From: Limnanthes douglasii subsp. nivea
Lineage: Eukaryota > Streptophyta > Magnoliopsida > Brassicales > Limnanthaceae
DNA: 64,000 nt
NCBI GenBank assembly: GCA_036936605.1
Contig: JAUPFV010000005.1
Coordinates: forward strand, 123,312,453-123,376,452
Direction of reading: 5' to 3'
Made by a program: the position numbers and the translations under genes
The notes under the pieces: model-generated
Seen by the model: the letters and a program-made list of their open reading frames with translations, nothing else
Database searches by the model: none
What the model was told of the DNA's origin: nothing
Part shown: one piece after another, positions 1-11,429 of the stretch
Position numbering within the stretch: position 1 is the stretch's first letter
Layout of the letters: every line of letters begins with the position of its first letter

Positions 1-130
1 AGCTCTATAAACTAACGTGTAAGACAGCTTGATACATTTGCTTTTTGTAAAATATGACAGAGTGGAAATATAATAACATGAATTTGAAAATATGGACAAA
101 TATCCATTGCCGCTACAACCAAGTTTAACA

Positions 131-450
131 ATGATAAGGAAATATAACTTGTTAGGACTAAAATGTAAAATAATAAAACCTTTTATGACAGATTGTATAA
201 TTATAAGAGCGATTTAAAGTTTTATGTCTTAGTGAAGGAGTGATGTGCACTTAAATCTCTTTTTGTAACAGTTTCAGTTAAAGCTTAAGTCTTTGTGCCT
301 CTATATATAGGCCAATACTGAACTAAAAAAGTTGTTCGGCTTTTGAGATTCATTACTTTTATCTTTTGACTTTCTCTCTCTAAAATCTACTTCTTTGTAC
401 ATCATTTTACTTCTCTCTACTTTACTTTGTGAAACCAGATAAACACTTAT
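131..450 (+). repeat. LTR-like fragment, left arm of an inverted repeat
   Basis: This stretch matches the reverse complement of 5567-5936 over nearly its whole length, with many substitutions and small indels. Shared blocks include the segment around 180-205, the one around 275-300 and the last 40 bases before 450. It has a TATA-like tract near 303-310 followed by a CT-rich leader, which is what the promoter half of a plant LTR usually looks like, so I read it as LTR-like on the plus strand. No clean TG...CA ends or target duplications were recognised. It could instead be one arm of a large foldback element. Confidence 0.5.
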
Positions 451-1074
451 CAAATAAAACCTTTTTAAATTCATATAATTTTTTCCGTATGTATTAAACT
501 TTTACTCACATATATGAATTTGGTCATTTTTACCCACTATAACGTTTAGGCACTTTTTTTGTTGTTTTTGTTATTTTCAGTATTTTCATATTTTCATATT
601 TTCGTTAAATTTAATAAATACTTAAACAACTTGAATCAATTTGAAATTAGGATGAGCTTTATTTGATTTCGTGAGGAACAATCTATAATTTTGGCGTACG
701 ATTTCTATAAAAGGCTCTCAAACTCTATTTTTGTCGTCACACTTTTTGAATCAAATTTGAGATTGTTTTTTCTTTAAGTATCTTATACTCTAACCTAGTG
801 TTACGGTTTATATATTCATTGTCTCATTTCTTTCTTCTTGATTTCTTACAGTCGACAACTCTGTTTCGACACTAGTTTCCAGCAATATGCAAGGCATTTT
901 GTTGTATACTGTTCGGAATTCTATTATCCTTGGTTTATCTAAGGTATTTTTGTATCACTGCCTCATAAGTGGATTGGTGTTGTTTTGTTTCCTTTAACTT
1001 CCTCATAATATAATTGTCACAACTAGTATATTAATCACTTCAAATTTAATCGAGTTGAATTTTATTTGATTAAA
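451..1074. other. AT-rich spacer, nothing recognised
   Basis: No reading frame, repeat or RNA gene is supported here. If the minus-strand gypsy fragment at 1579-2085 were complete, its 3' LTR would be expected in this area, but I could not identify one. Confidence 0.4.
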
Positions 1075-1415
1075 AGGTATACAAATTAATTAATCCAATT
1101 ACTCGAAGGTAATCTATTCAGAGGTAAACCAAATATTAATTCTAATGAGTCGAAGGTAATCCATCCGAAAGTAATTCATTCGAAAGCAATCCATTCGAAG
1201 GTACAAATATTAATTACTCTAACCGTTCGAAGGTCATCCATTCAAAGGTAAGCAAATTAATTACTCCAATAATGTGAAGGAAATATATTCAAGGGAAAAC
1301 CAATTAAATTACTCCAACCATTCGAAGGCAAACAAATTACTTAGACGAACCATTCGAAGGAAAACAAATTAATTATTTAAATTAGTCCAAGGTGATCCAT
1401 TTGAACGTAAACATG
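1075..1415 (-). repeat. Degenerate tandem repeat in a retrotransposon 3' untranslated region
   Basis: A core resembling attcgaaggtaa, followed by an AT-rich part (caaattaattactcc), recurs at least eight times with irregular spacing and many substitutions. It lies just beyond the stop codon and polypurine-like tract of the minus-strand gypsy fragment (1579-2085), so it would fall in that element's 3' untranslated region. Tandem repeats at that position are known in some plant Ty3/gypsy lineages such as Tat/Ogre. Assigning this element to such a lineage is an inference. Confidence 0.55.
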
Positions 1416-1578
1416 ATCATCAAAACATACAAAGCATAAAAATAAAATAAGAAAATATTAAGGCAAATGTGATAGATCACAAGTAGTTCAGATACCTCAT
1501 TAAAACCTTCCCGAGCCACCATGGTAGGAAATACATTGTCCCCATATATTTACATAAGTGGAAAATAAAATATACATC

Positions 1579-2085
1579 TTATACAGGTATTCCTGGATAA
1601 AGCCTTAAGTTTTCGATGTTCCATGGGTGTCTCGGAAGGTTGCTCTCTTGATCTGTGAGTTGGTAAGTTCCAGGCTTGAATCTTTCATTTACTGTATACA
1701 GCCCCTCCCAATTTGGTTTCAACTTTTCTAACCTTTTATCTTTGGAGCATCTTGTATCCTAATCCGAACTCCCTTATTTGAATTTGAGACACATATATTC
1801 TTCTTATCAACATTTGATAATGAATAGCTCTGAAACGAGATATGGTTCTCATTTCTCTCAATCAAATCTAGTTCAATTCTTATAGTTGTATCGTTATATT
1901 TTTCAGAATAAATTTTGCTTCAAAAAGATGAGAGGGTATATTCAACTGGTGTTACCGCATGCATCCCATTAAACAAAGTAAAAGGAGATTCTTGAGTTGC
2001 AGTTCAAGGGGTAGTACGATAAACTCATAACACTTCTTATAAATATTTTGGACACTTACATAGTGGCCCTTCTAAATTCTTTTTC
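1579..2085 (-). pseudogene. Ty3/gypsy polyprotein, integrase C-terminal end (degenerate)
   Basis: Read on the minus strand across several frames, the fragment follows the usual end of a gypsy pol protein. First comes a stretch resembling TATQESPFTLFNGMHAV followed by PVEY, then a degraded middle, then PNWEGLYTVNERFKPGTYQL and finally HPWNIENLRLYPG before a TAA at 1579-1581. That last motif is the typical C-terminus of plant Metaviridae integrases, which insert the cDNA copy into the host genome. The reading frame breaks several times, so it is dead. It is followed on its own strand by a polypurine-like tract near 1500-1530 and the repeats at 1075-1415. The upstream catalytic integrase core was not found. 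Confidence 0.75.
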
Positions 2086-3589
2086 AAACCTATCAGAATG
2101 ATCCTATTGAAAATATCTACTTGCTCATTGGATTACTCTTTTTCAAACCTTGTATTACTATTTTCTTTTTCTTACATAGTGGCCCTTCTAAACTCTTTTT
2201 CAAACCTTGTATTACTCTTTTCTTTTTCTTTTTTTAATCTAAAGATCAATTTTATTAAAATAGAGACCTCAACCAAAGGTTTACAAGGTTGTAGGACATC
2301 ATTTAAAGAAATACAAAGATAAAAGAGTTAATGTAATTATACAGTTAAGTAATTCAGGATTTTAGGTAGAGGCGCCAAATTCAGAATTTTATTTCCCTCC
2401 TTCAAACTGGCAATCTAGGTATGAAAAACATTTCAGAAGTTTTCATTTCTCAACAGTCTTCAGCTCCTTTTTCTTATTCTTGAATCTAAAGAGAAAAACT
2501 AGATTCTTAGCCTAGTTATGTTGAACTTCTCTTTTGACTTATGCTCGATTCTTCTTTGTAAGATGGCCTCGATGTCGTTTGGTTAGGCCTTAGTTTAGTA
2601 ATTGACGGTGATCCTTCGTGATAGTTTGCAGATTTTCTTATTGTGAAGCACATACTCCTCGGTGGAGTTACTAAACGGATACCTTTCGGTTGGTCCTCAG
2701 TCCAATTGTTGATGTATGCCTCATATCCTTCTTTATACCTTCATATTTTTCCTAATGGTCTTTGTTATGATAATGTTGACCTTATCAAGGTTGAGCTCCC
2801 CAAGCCAATTAATTGAACCCTTATCAGACTATGACTCATTCAGTAACCATAACAAGATCTACCTATATCTCAAAGCCCATATTTTTCTAGATTCCAAATA
2901 CTACCGTAACACTCTTGTGATTTTGGATGTATGTATCTCAGTACCTATCTAGGCTCCCGATGTGGTCACCGTTGATATTTCCAAATATATATGAAGGGTA
3001 CTAACGTAACTTTGATCATGAGCGAGTTTAGAGAGATTAGTTTGAGTATTATTTTTTCGAAAGAGAGAGTCGGTTCAAGAGAAACGTTTTGAAATGGTAT
3101 TTACTTTACCTCACCTAGATTAAGTAAAAGGCTTTATATAATAAATGATACCGGACATTTGAGCTCATACAATTAATGGCCTTATATATATAACCTATAA
3201 TGGGTTATCTTATCATATCAATTCAGTGACATTAACTATATTTATTTATTATTACATTAACTATATTTATTTATTATTACATATGCTATCCTTAATATTG
3301 CACATTTACGAATTTAGTAATACAAAAAAAATTATGGTCTAGTAGCATATCAGTCCAAATCGTGGGTTGGATAACTGGGTCCTTCTAAGAGCTGACAGAT
3401 ATAATACATCAAGTCATTAGAGAAGAGGAATAATATAACAAAACTGATTGGCTAGGAGAGGACAACCTATGACTACTAGTAGTTCATGGGATATAGGCCC
3501 AAAATAAGAAGAGCATCTATAAAAGAAGCAAATATTTTAAGGCTATCAAAATACCAATCCAATTACGAAAAATATTTACGGTAAAGATG
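2086..3589. other. AT-rich spacer with small direct repeats
   Basis: No protein family was recognised. A ~40-bp segment containing ctctttttcaaaccttgtat recurs around 2062-2215. A 25-bp AT-rich unit is duplicated at about 3230-3280. The rest may be decayed retrotransposon sequence, but I cannot show it. Confidence 0.35.
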
Positions 3590-4640
3590 AGTATTCTAAT
3601 TCTAAAGTAAATGACAGAAAAAGTTTTAAATGTTATGGGCGATTAAATATAACCAGCCGGTGTGTGAATAAAATAACGATGGTTATAAACCCGATGGAGA
3701 TATTGAGTTAGAGAAAGAAGAAAAAAATGATGATGATTCACTACTACCAGCGGAAGAATGTAATCAAATGAAGAACCTAGTTCATATTATATGCTTTGTT
3801 AATAATAAAATTTTCAACGTTATCATCAATGGTGGGAGTTGTACCAACATAACTGGTATTCCTTTTGTGGATAAATTAGCATTAACCATAATAAAACATC
3901 CTTAGCCTTACCGTATTTGGTGTCTGAATCATTATAAGGATATCATGGTAACTAAACAAGTTTTGGTGACATTATCTATTGGAAAATACGGAGACAAAGT
4001 TCTTTGCGATGTGGTTGTAATACATGTGTGCTATTTATTATTAGTAAGGATATTCAAGGGTAAAAAAATGCATTGAATGTGATAACTAATAAGTTAACTA
4101 ATGTATATTTACTTGTCCTACCTAACTTTTTTAGAAATTTTAAAATAGAGTGTGATGCTTTTGGACTAGGAATTGGAGTCGTTTTGATACAAGGAAGTCG
4201 TCCAATTGCTTATTTGTGTAAAAATTGAGTGGGACAATTAATTATTATCCCACTTATGATAAACATTTGTATTTGTTGGTCAGCACCGTGGAGAATTGGC
4301 AGCAGTATCTGCGACCAAAGGAGTTTGTAATCCACACATACCATAAATATTTGATGTACTTGAAGTGACAATGAAACTCAACAAACATCATAGCAATTAG
4401 GTTAGATTCATTGAAACATAGTTTCACTTTCTCGTTAGTACGCGCTATTGTATTTTCTAAATACAAAACTTATTGGTTTTAAACATATGAAGGATATATA
4501 TGTACAAGATTATGGCTTTGGTAATGTGTTCAATGTATGTGAAAAATGGAACTTGGTGTGTTTTACAAACACCATGGGTTTTTATTTCGTAGGAATACAT
4601 TATGTTTACCTTTATGGCCTAGTATGTCCGAGCAGAGGGG
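3590..4640 (+). pseudogene. Ty3/gypsy polyprotein relic with protease joined to RNase H
   Basis: In order on the plus strand one can read a retropepsin-like segment around 3800-4070 (FNVIINGGSCTN, then KQVLVTLSIGKYGDKVLCDV), an RNase H segment from about 4140 (ECDAFGLGIGVVLIQGSRPIAY, then a tract matching the usual NYPTYDKELYALV region), and from 4448 the linker that normally follows the ADALSRR motif into the integrase N-terminus (LNTKLIGFKHMKDIYVQDYGFGNV). Almost all of the reverse transcriptase is missing between protease and RNase H. The protease catalytic Asp, normally in the DGGSCTN context, is Asn (codon 3828-3830). Stops and frameshifts occur throughout, so this is an inactive, internally deleted copy. 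Confidence 0.75.
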
Positions 4641-5198
4641 AAATGTAAGAATACATAAATAAATCCACATTGAGTGCATGATTATATAAGAAGATGGTTA
4701 ACCAAGGCTGCGCATCGGAAAATGATAAAGTTAACGTAATTGAGGTCTCATGGAAGAACAATGAAGAGAAGAGCTATATCGTTGAGGGCTAGCCGATGAG
4801 AAAAAAGAAGCCATCAAGGCAACAGATAAACGGAGGACGATAATAGCTCGTACTTAAAAACAGAGATCAGCTAAATAGATGCCTCGCTGAGAAAACCGAG
4901 CAGGAGTTAACAATAAAGAAATGTTCAGTCATCTACCGTGTAAATAGACAGAGGATCAGCAGAGCAAACGAGACCTACCGAAATTGGACGATGTAGACAA
5001 ACTGGTCAACTTTGTTAATGCACAAAGACTGAAGTAATGACCATAAAATTAGGACCTTTATCATAAATATCAGTCTACACACTAGATTAGCGAGAATGTG
5101 AATTAATTAGCTATTTAATATGACCAAAAGAAGGTATAAATAAACTCTAACGTCTAAGAAATTTGTATCTTTTTCCCACTTATAAATAAAATTCCTAC
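4641..5198. other. Probable retrotransposon-derived spacer
   Basis: Purine-rich, stop-laden sequence follows the gypsy relic up to 5030, then AT-rich sequence with a TATA-like box near 5135. I see no recognisable protein or LTR boundary. Confidence 0.3.
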
Positions 5199-5566
5199 TT
5201 GTTACAATCTTTGTTATATTTTTCCTATAAAAAATTGGGGGTATTCCGAAAAACGAACATAGTATCTAAAACAAGGCTATGCAACCATAGTAGTAACAAG
5301 GTTAGGGTTGAAAGGAATGTTCGGGAACTAGGAAAAATAAAAGATCGACGAAGAGCAGCGGCGAACCCACCAGAGGGACATGATCAGTTCCCCCCAGCAG
5401 CAGTCATTGACAATAGTGTGGTGGTGATAACCCCTATTGAAGTAATGGATTCTATTTTGCAGGAAACAGGGGACGAGGATCCGGTGGCCAAGGCAATGAT
5501 CCAATAGCTTGAGCAAAAACTTCAACACCCACAACAAGAGCTGCATAGGGTGGAATGTAAATACTC
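5199..5566 (+). pseudogene. Possible retrotransposon gag N-terminal fragment
   Basis: An open frame of about 102 codons is followed, after one stop at 5505-5507, by QKLQHPQQELHRVE-like sequence in the same frame. The basic stretch (KIKDRRRAAANPP) and the acidic DSILQETGDEDPVAKAMI followed by a Gln-rich helix are similar in character to the start of plant gypsy gag proteins, but I recognise no domain. It runs straight into the right arm of the inverted repeat, so any gag gene is cut off here. A random open frame is not excluded. Confidence 0.3.
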
Positions 5567-5936
5567 ATAAGTGTTTATCTGGTTTCACAAAGTAATGTAG
5601 AGAGAAGTAAAATGATGTAAAGAAAAGTAGATTTTGGAGATAGAAAGTCAAGAGATAAAAGTAATAAATCTCAAAACTCAGAGAGCATTGTTAGTTCAGC
5701 ATTGACCTTTATATAAAGGCGCAAAGACTTAAGCTTTAACTGTTAGTTCAACATTGACCTTTATATAAAGGCGCAAATACTTAAGCTTTAACTGTAACAG
5801 TTACAAAAGAGGTCTAATTTCATATTAGTCCCTCACTAAAACATAAAGATTTAAATTGCTCATATGATTATACAATCTGTCATAAAAGGTCTTATTCATT
5901 TACAATTTACTCCTTAAACTTCTATTTCCTTATCAG
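5567..5936 (-). repeat. LTR-like fragment, right arm of an inverted repeat
   Basis: This is the reverse complement counterpart of 131-450, about 5.1 kb away. Unlike the left arm it carries an internal 52-bp tandem duplication (5690-5741 and 5742-5793, a few mismatches) spanning the tatataaagg TATA-like motif. The putative promoter box is therefore present twice. The opposite orientation rules out a normal pair of direct LTRs from one element. Confidence 0.5.
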
Positions 5937-6295
5937 TAGCCCCCTTAGTTCTTACGAAAGTAAATGAATAAGAACTAAAAAGTTTCAAAAATCTTTAAAG
6001 GTAAAGAAAACACCCTTTATCCATAATCTGAACTGCTTCGAACTTGTCGTGTCCATATTTTTGGTAAAGTCTTATCCATGTTTTCTTAACGCTTCAGATA
6101 TTTTCATACGAGGTCATTTCCCTCCAACAGTCATAATTGTTCGAAGTAAAAAATCGGATAGGTAATGATATCCTAGGCACTAGGTCTACCACTAGGCCTA
6201 TCGCAGGACAGGTGAAAAATTCTTCTTTATGCAACCGTTTGGAATTCTACCCAATTGCCGCCTCCACCTTTTCTATTTTCCTCTCTTCCAACTTT

Positions 6296-6304
6296 CTATA
6301 TAAG
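6296..6304 (+). promoter_or_regulatory. TATA-like box upstream of the gag-like relic
   Basis: A ctatataag motif lies about 150 bp before the open frame at 6447 and is followed by a GA-rich leader at 6345-6362. The arrangement is typical of a plant core promoter or the U3/R part of an LTR. No transcript evidence is available. Confidence 0.3.
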
Positions 6305-6446
6305 TACTTCTCTATGTCTCATTTTGCTTCACAATATCATTTATAGAGAGAAAGAGAGAGCTCATTGGCTACCTTCATCTAAATCGTCATATTTTTGCTA
6401 TTTCATCGGAAAAGACCAATACACCACCCAATCCTTAAATCTGTAT

Positions 6447-7490
6447 ATGAGAAATCATCTAAAACTCAAAAGGCCAAGAGCCAAAAAAACCCAAAAATTC
6501 ATCCTCCCCAAAGTAGCTGAATTGATAAGAATTGCTCCTCGATTTTTCACAGAGACAATACAATACGATAACTTCGATCCTAACAAAACTCATGTCTTCT
6601 CGCCTTCTTCTCTTCCAAAAGAAAGTCAACCATCTAAAACTCAAACACCAAACACACCTCAAATTTCACATTCTCTGACTGAATCATCACCACGATTTCC
6701 TCGAATCAATCGCAAAGTAATCTAATATTCTTTAGGGAGATCAGAAGAGACTCATTCTCTAGTAAAAAAATCAACCTCCTCAGACCCCAAAAAGAAAAGC
6801 TTTCATAGCCATGAGTGACGATGTTGATATCACTTCGAATCCATCAACCTCTTCTTCGCCCCTGAGGGAGATTGTTGAGACAACAACAACGTCTCAACAT
6901 AATCCGCCAAGTAACCCACCTCGATTTGTAGATGAGGCATCTGAGGACGAAATAGATTTTGAAGCCACACATTTAAATAACGAGGCTGATACAGAATAAG
7001 AATCTTCGAACAAATCAGAGATTGAAACGGTGAAAAATGTTTCAAAGGCAAAAGCTTATAGGATAAGAAAAAAGAAATCTCATGTAACGATTTCTGAAGC
7101 GTTGGTTGCATCAGTCAGCGAAAATATAAAGCATGTCGATGCGCAATATATTTTGGATTTATAAAATGTTTCTTATACAAATAACCAAGAGAGTCAAGTA
7201 GATAAGCTAAAAAACAATGGGGAATGTGGGACAACATTATAATTAATCTACCCAAAGAAGGACAAACCCCTTTGGACTGCAAAAACGATGAACTGGTGGT
7301 CTACCCAGAGATCATCAGTTGAGGTCTTCGATTTCCACTGGACCCCAAAATTATTGAATACTTTGAGATTCTTGATCTATGCCCAACTCAAGGGACACCC
7401 AATAATTGGTTCACTTTACTATCCGTGATCATGGCTTCTCGAGTGGCCCAAATTCTCCTTTGCATCGAGGATTTCATCTCCTTAACCAAA
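6447..7490 (+). pseudogene. Gag/transposon-like protein relic (PF04195-like, degenerate)
   Basis: Several consecutive open pieces can be read. One of about 92 codons from ATG 6447 is basic at first (LKLKRPRAKKTQKF) and then Ser/Pro/Thr-rich. One from ATG 6811 is acidic (DEASEDEIDFEA). After stops, a piece at about 7240-7490 reads GLRFPLDPKIIEYFEILDLCPTQGTPNNW. This last stretch resembles the conserved block of the plant family annotated as putative gypsy-type transposon (PF04195), where a G-L-R-F/L-P-L core is followed by a Q-L-x-P-N-x-W motif. At least two in-frame stops and one frame change make it non-coding now. The foldback element at 7488 interrupts it. Family assignment is by eye. Confidence 0.45.
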
Positions 7491-7887
7491 CTGTTCTTGA
7501 ACATTTAAAGTTTCCCTAAGAACATTCAAACTCTCTTTAGAAAAGTTTAAGGTTTTTCTAACAAAAACATAAAATCAAACATGAATTAATCGAAACTAAG
7601 GTAAAAAAAAATGTTTTTTTAAAAAAATTCTGTTTCGGTGCGAAGGCGTAGTACGACCAGTTCTGGGCTTATGAACCAATGGTAGTGCGCCTTTGCACCA
7701 TCGGTTGCGGCCCTCAAAACCGATGGTGCGAAGGCACACCGGAACGGAAAAAAAATTAAAAACATTTTTTTACCTTAGTTCGGGTAGATTCATATTTGAT
7801 TTTGTGTTTTTATTAGAAAAAAATTTAAATTCTTTTTAAGAAAGTTAGAATATTCTTGAGGAAACTTTGAATGTTCAAGAATAGTTT
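7488..7887. mobile_element. Foldback/MITE-like element, about 400 bp
   Basis: The outermost 18 bases (7488-7505) and the reverse complement of 7870-7887 match with one mismatch, and the match continues inward through most of the element. The inner core is also palindromic: 7685-7706 pairs with 7718-7739 around a short loop. The arms are AT-rich while the core is strikingly GC-rich for this window. The whole sequence could fold into a long hairpin. There is no coding capacity. No target-site duplication was seen, so the superfamily is open. Confidence 0.7.
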
Positions 7888-8521
7888 GAAGAACTTCACA
7901 AAATTGTGGTAATATGGGGTTTGATCTACTAAATCAAAGTGGTTTTTTGGGTAAAGATAGTGAAATATGTTATTTTGTGATTTGGGTATATTTAGGATAT
8001 ACTTAGTGTTTTTTTACCTAATGTCAGTTCTGTAATTAAATGGATGTTTGAGGATATTTTTATCATAAAAAATCAAACTAAAGTCAACTACGTTTTTGGG
8101 TAAGCTTACACGAGTTTTGGGTATATATAGCGATACCCATATGGAGTGCTAGAGAGAAAATGAGGTGAAGATATTTAGTGAAAAAGAAAAAAAGCTTATA
8201 TACCTTCAAAAGGTTATTTTTGTCTAAACGTGAGTTAACTTATACCAAATGTGGGTAAACTCAAAACTGGATAAACTTAAACCAATTTTGGATATGTATA
8301 GCTTGAGCCATGGTTAAATGGAAAAGGCTCGTACATCATTATGACGCTTTGCTCACAAATACGATGCTTTTTAACCATTTATTGGGCATTAACTGCTATA
8401 GTAGTATGGTGAGATGACCTTTATCAACAAAAACTTATGCCTAAACTAAGCCCAACATATACCATGAGCAAGTTATTCCACAACAAGTTACTATTCTTTC
8501 AAACCTAAGAACCGAATGAGA
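7888..8521. other. AT-rich spacer before the satellite array
   Basis: No gene recognised. An imperfect ~47-bp direct repeat (8098-8144 and 8266-8312) contains variants of a gggta...ttttgggtatatatagc motif. The sequence changes abruptly to satellite at 8522. Confidence 0.35.
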
Positions 8522-8940
8522 ATTTTAGAAATACTTTCATGATCCATTATTCCTCAGAGTATTACAAACTTACTAGGATTTATCTCTAGCTTATAGCTCC
8601 GGCTTTATCATTGTCTAAGGCCCCATATAATATGTAGTGTCAGGTCATTATTCTCCTATCAACTTTGGCTTCAATAGCGAAAACTTCGTCTGCCCTCGTA
8701 TAGTGATTCAACCACTTATGGTTACTCTTGTAATATTATCCACAAGGTTGTGTCTGAGCATGCTAGAGATTTAGCTAGGGAATATTGGGTCAGTATATTC
8801 CGTCTGTGTATAGAAGAAAAAATACTCAAATTTCTACACTAGATTTTAGAAATACTTTCATGATCCATTATTCCTCCTAGTATTACAAACTTACTAGGAT
8901 TTTTCTCTACTTTATAGATCCGACTTTATCATTTTGTATG

Positions 8941-10110
8941 GCCCCATATAATAGGTAGTGTTAGGTCATTATAATCCTATCAACTTTGGGTTCAATAGCA
9001 AAAACTTCATCATCCCTCGTATAGTAATTCGACCACTTATGGTCGCTCTTGTAATATTATCCACAAGGTTGTGTCTGAGCATGCTAGAGTCTTGGCTAGG
9101 TAATATTGGGTCAGTATATTCCGTCTTTGTATAGAAGTAAAAGTACTGCAATTTCTACACGAGATTTTAGAAATACTTTCAGGATCCATGATTCCTCCTA
9201 GTATTAGAAACTTACTAGGATTTATCTCTAGTTTATAGCTTCGCCTTTATCATTGTGTAAGGCCCCATATAATAGGTATTGTCAGGTCATTATACTCCTA
9301 TCAACTTTGGCTTCAATATCGAAAACTTCGTGTGCCCTCGTATAATAATTCAACCACTTATGGTCGCTCTTGTAATATTATCCACATGGTTGTGTCTGAG
9401 CATGCTAGAGTCTTAGCTAGGGAATATTGATTCTGTATATTCCGTCTTTGTATAGAAGTAAGAATACTCCGATTTTTACACCAGATTCTAGAAATACTTT
9501 TATGATCCATTATTCCTCATAGTATTACAAACTTACTAGGTTTTTTCTCTAGTTTATAGATCCAGCTTTATCATTGTGTAAGACCTCATCTAATCAATAG
9601 TGTCAGGTCATTTCAATAGCGAAAACTTCATCTGCCCTCATATAGTGATTCAACCACTTATGGCCGCTCTTGTAATATTATCTACAAGGTTGTGTCTGAG
9701 CACACTAGAGTCTACTCTATAGAATATTGGGTCTATATATTCCGTCTTTGTATAAGAGTAAGAATACTCCAATTTCTACACTAGATTTTAGAAATACTTT
9801 CATGATCCATTATTCCTCCTAGTATTACAAACATACAACGATATTTCTCTAGTTTATAGATCCGACTTTATCATTTTGTAAGTCTCCATATAATAGGTAG
9901 TGTTAGGTCATTATAATCCTATCAACTTTGGTTTCAATAGCAAAAACTTCATCATCCCTCGTATAGTAATTCGACCACTTATGATCGCTCTTGTAATGTT
10001 ATCCACAAGGTTGTGTCTGAGCATGCTAGAGTCTTGGTTAGGGAATATTGGGTCAGTATATTCCGTCTTTGTATAGAAGTAAAAGTACTGCAATTTCTAC
10101 ACGAGATTTT
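8941..10110. repeat. Trimeric higher-order repeat, 942-bp period
   Basis: Monomers with matching private variants recur every three units. The segment at about 8969-9151 reappears at 9911-10093, and the shortened monomer lacking about 21 bases at 9604 reappears at 10545. The period is 941-942 bp because one of the three monomers is about 300 bp long. Confidence 0.75.
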
Positions 10111-11429
10111 AGAAATACTTTCAGGATCCATGATTCCTCCTAGTATTACAAACTTACTAGGGTTTATCTCTAGGTTATAGCTCACACTTTATCATTGTGT
10201 AAGGACCCATGTAATAGGTAGTGTCAGGTCATTATTCTCCTATCAAGTTTGGTTTCAATAGTGAAAACTTCATCTGCCCTCATATAGCTATTCAACCACT
10301 TATGGTCGCTCTTGTAATATTATCCACAAGGTTCTGTCTGAGCATGCTAGAGTCTTAACTAGGGAATGCTGGGTATGTATATTCCGTCTTTGTATTGAAG
10401 TAAGAATACTCCAATTTCTACACTAGATTTTAGAAATACATTCATGATCCATTGTTCCTCCTAGTATTACAAACTTACAAGTTTTTCCTCTAGTTTATAG
10501 ATCCGGCTTTATCATTGTGTAAGGCCTTATCTAATAGGTAGTGTCAGGTCATTTCAATAGCAAAAACTTAATCTGCCCTCATATAGTGATTCAACCACTT
10601 ATGGTCGCTCTTGTAATATTATCTACAAGGTTGTGTCTGAGCACACTAGAGTCTACTCTAGGGAATATTGGGTCTATATATTCTGTCTTTGTATAAGAGT
10701 AAGAATATTCCGATTTCTACACTAGATTTTAGAAATACTTTTATGATCCATTATTCCTCTTAGTATTACAAACTTACTAGGATTTATCTCTAGTTTATAG
10801 CTCCGGCTTTATCATTGTGTAAAGCCCCATATAACAGGTAGTGTTAGGTCATTATACTCCTATCAACTTCGGCTTCAATATCGAAAACTTAGTCTACCCT
10901 CGTATAGTAATTCAATAACTTATTGTCACTCTTGTAATATTATCCACATGGCTGTGCCTGAGCATGCTAGACTCTACTCTAGGGAATATTGCGTTTGCAT
11001 ATTCCGTCTTTGTATAGAAGTAAGATTACTCCGATTTCTCACTAGATTTTAGAAATACTTTCATGATCCATTATTCCTCATAGTATAACAAACTTATTAG
11101 GATTTTTATCTAGTTTATAGATCCGAATTTATCATTGTGTAAGGCCCCATGTAATAGGTAGTGTCAGGTCAATATACTCCAATCAACTTTAGTTTCAATA
11201 GCGAAAACTTCGTCTGCCCTCCTATAGTGATTCAACCACTTATGGTTGCTCTTGTATTATTATCCACAAGGTTGTGTCTGAGCATGCTAGAGTCTTAGCT
11301 AGGGAATATTGGGTCAGTATATTCTGTCTATGTATAGAAGTAAGAATACTCTGATTTCTACACTAGATTTTAGAAATACTTTCACGATCCATTAGTACTC
11401 CGAGTATTACAAACTTACTAGGATTTTTC

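Noticed and set aside
6137..6346. 69-codon open frame overlapping the TATA-like leader
   Set aside because: No domain, and it overlaps probable promoter/leader sequence in a different frame from the gag-like relic.
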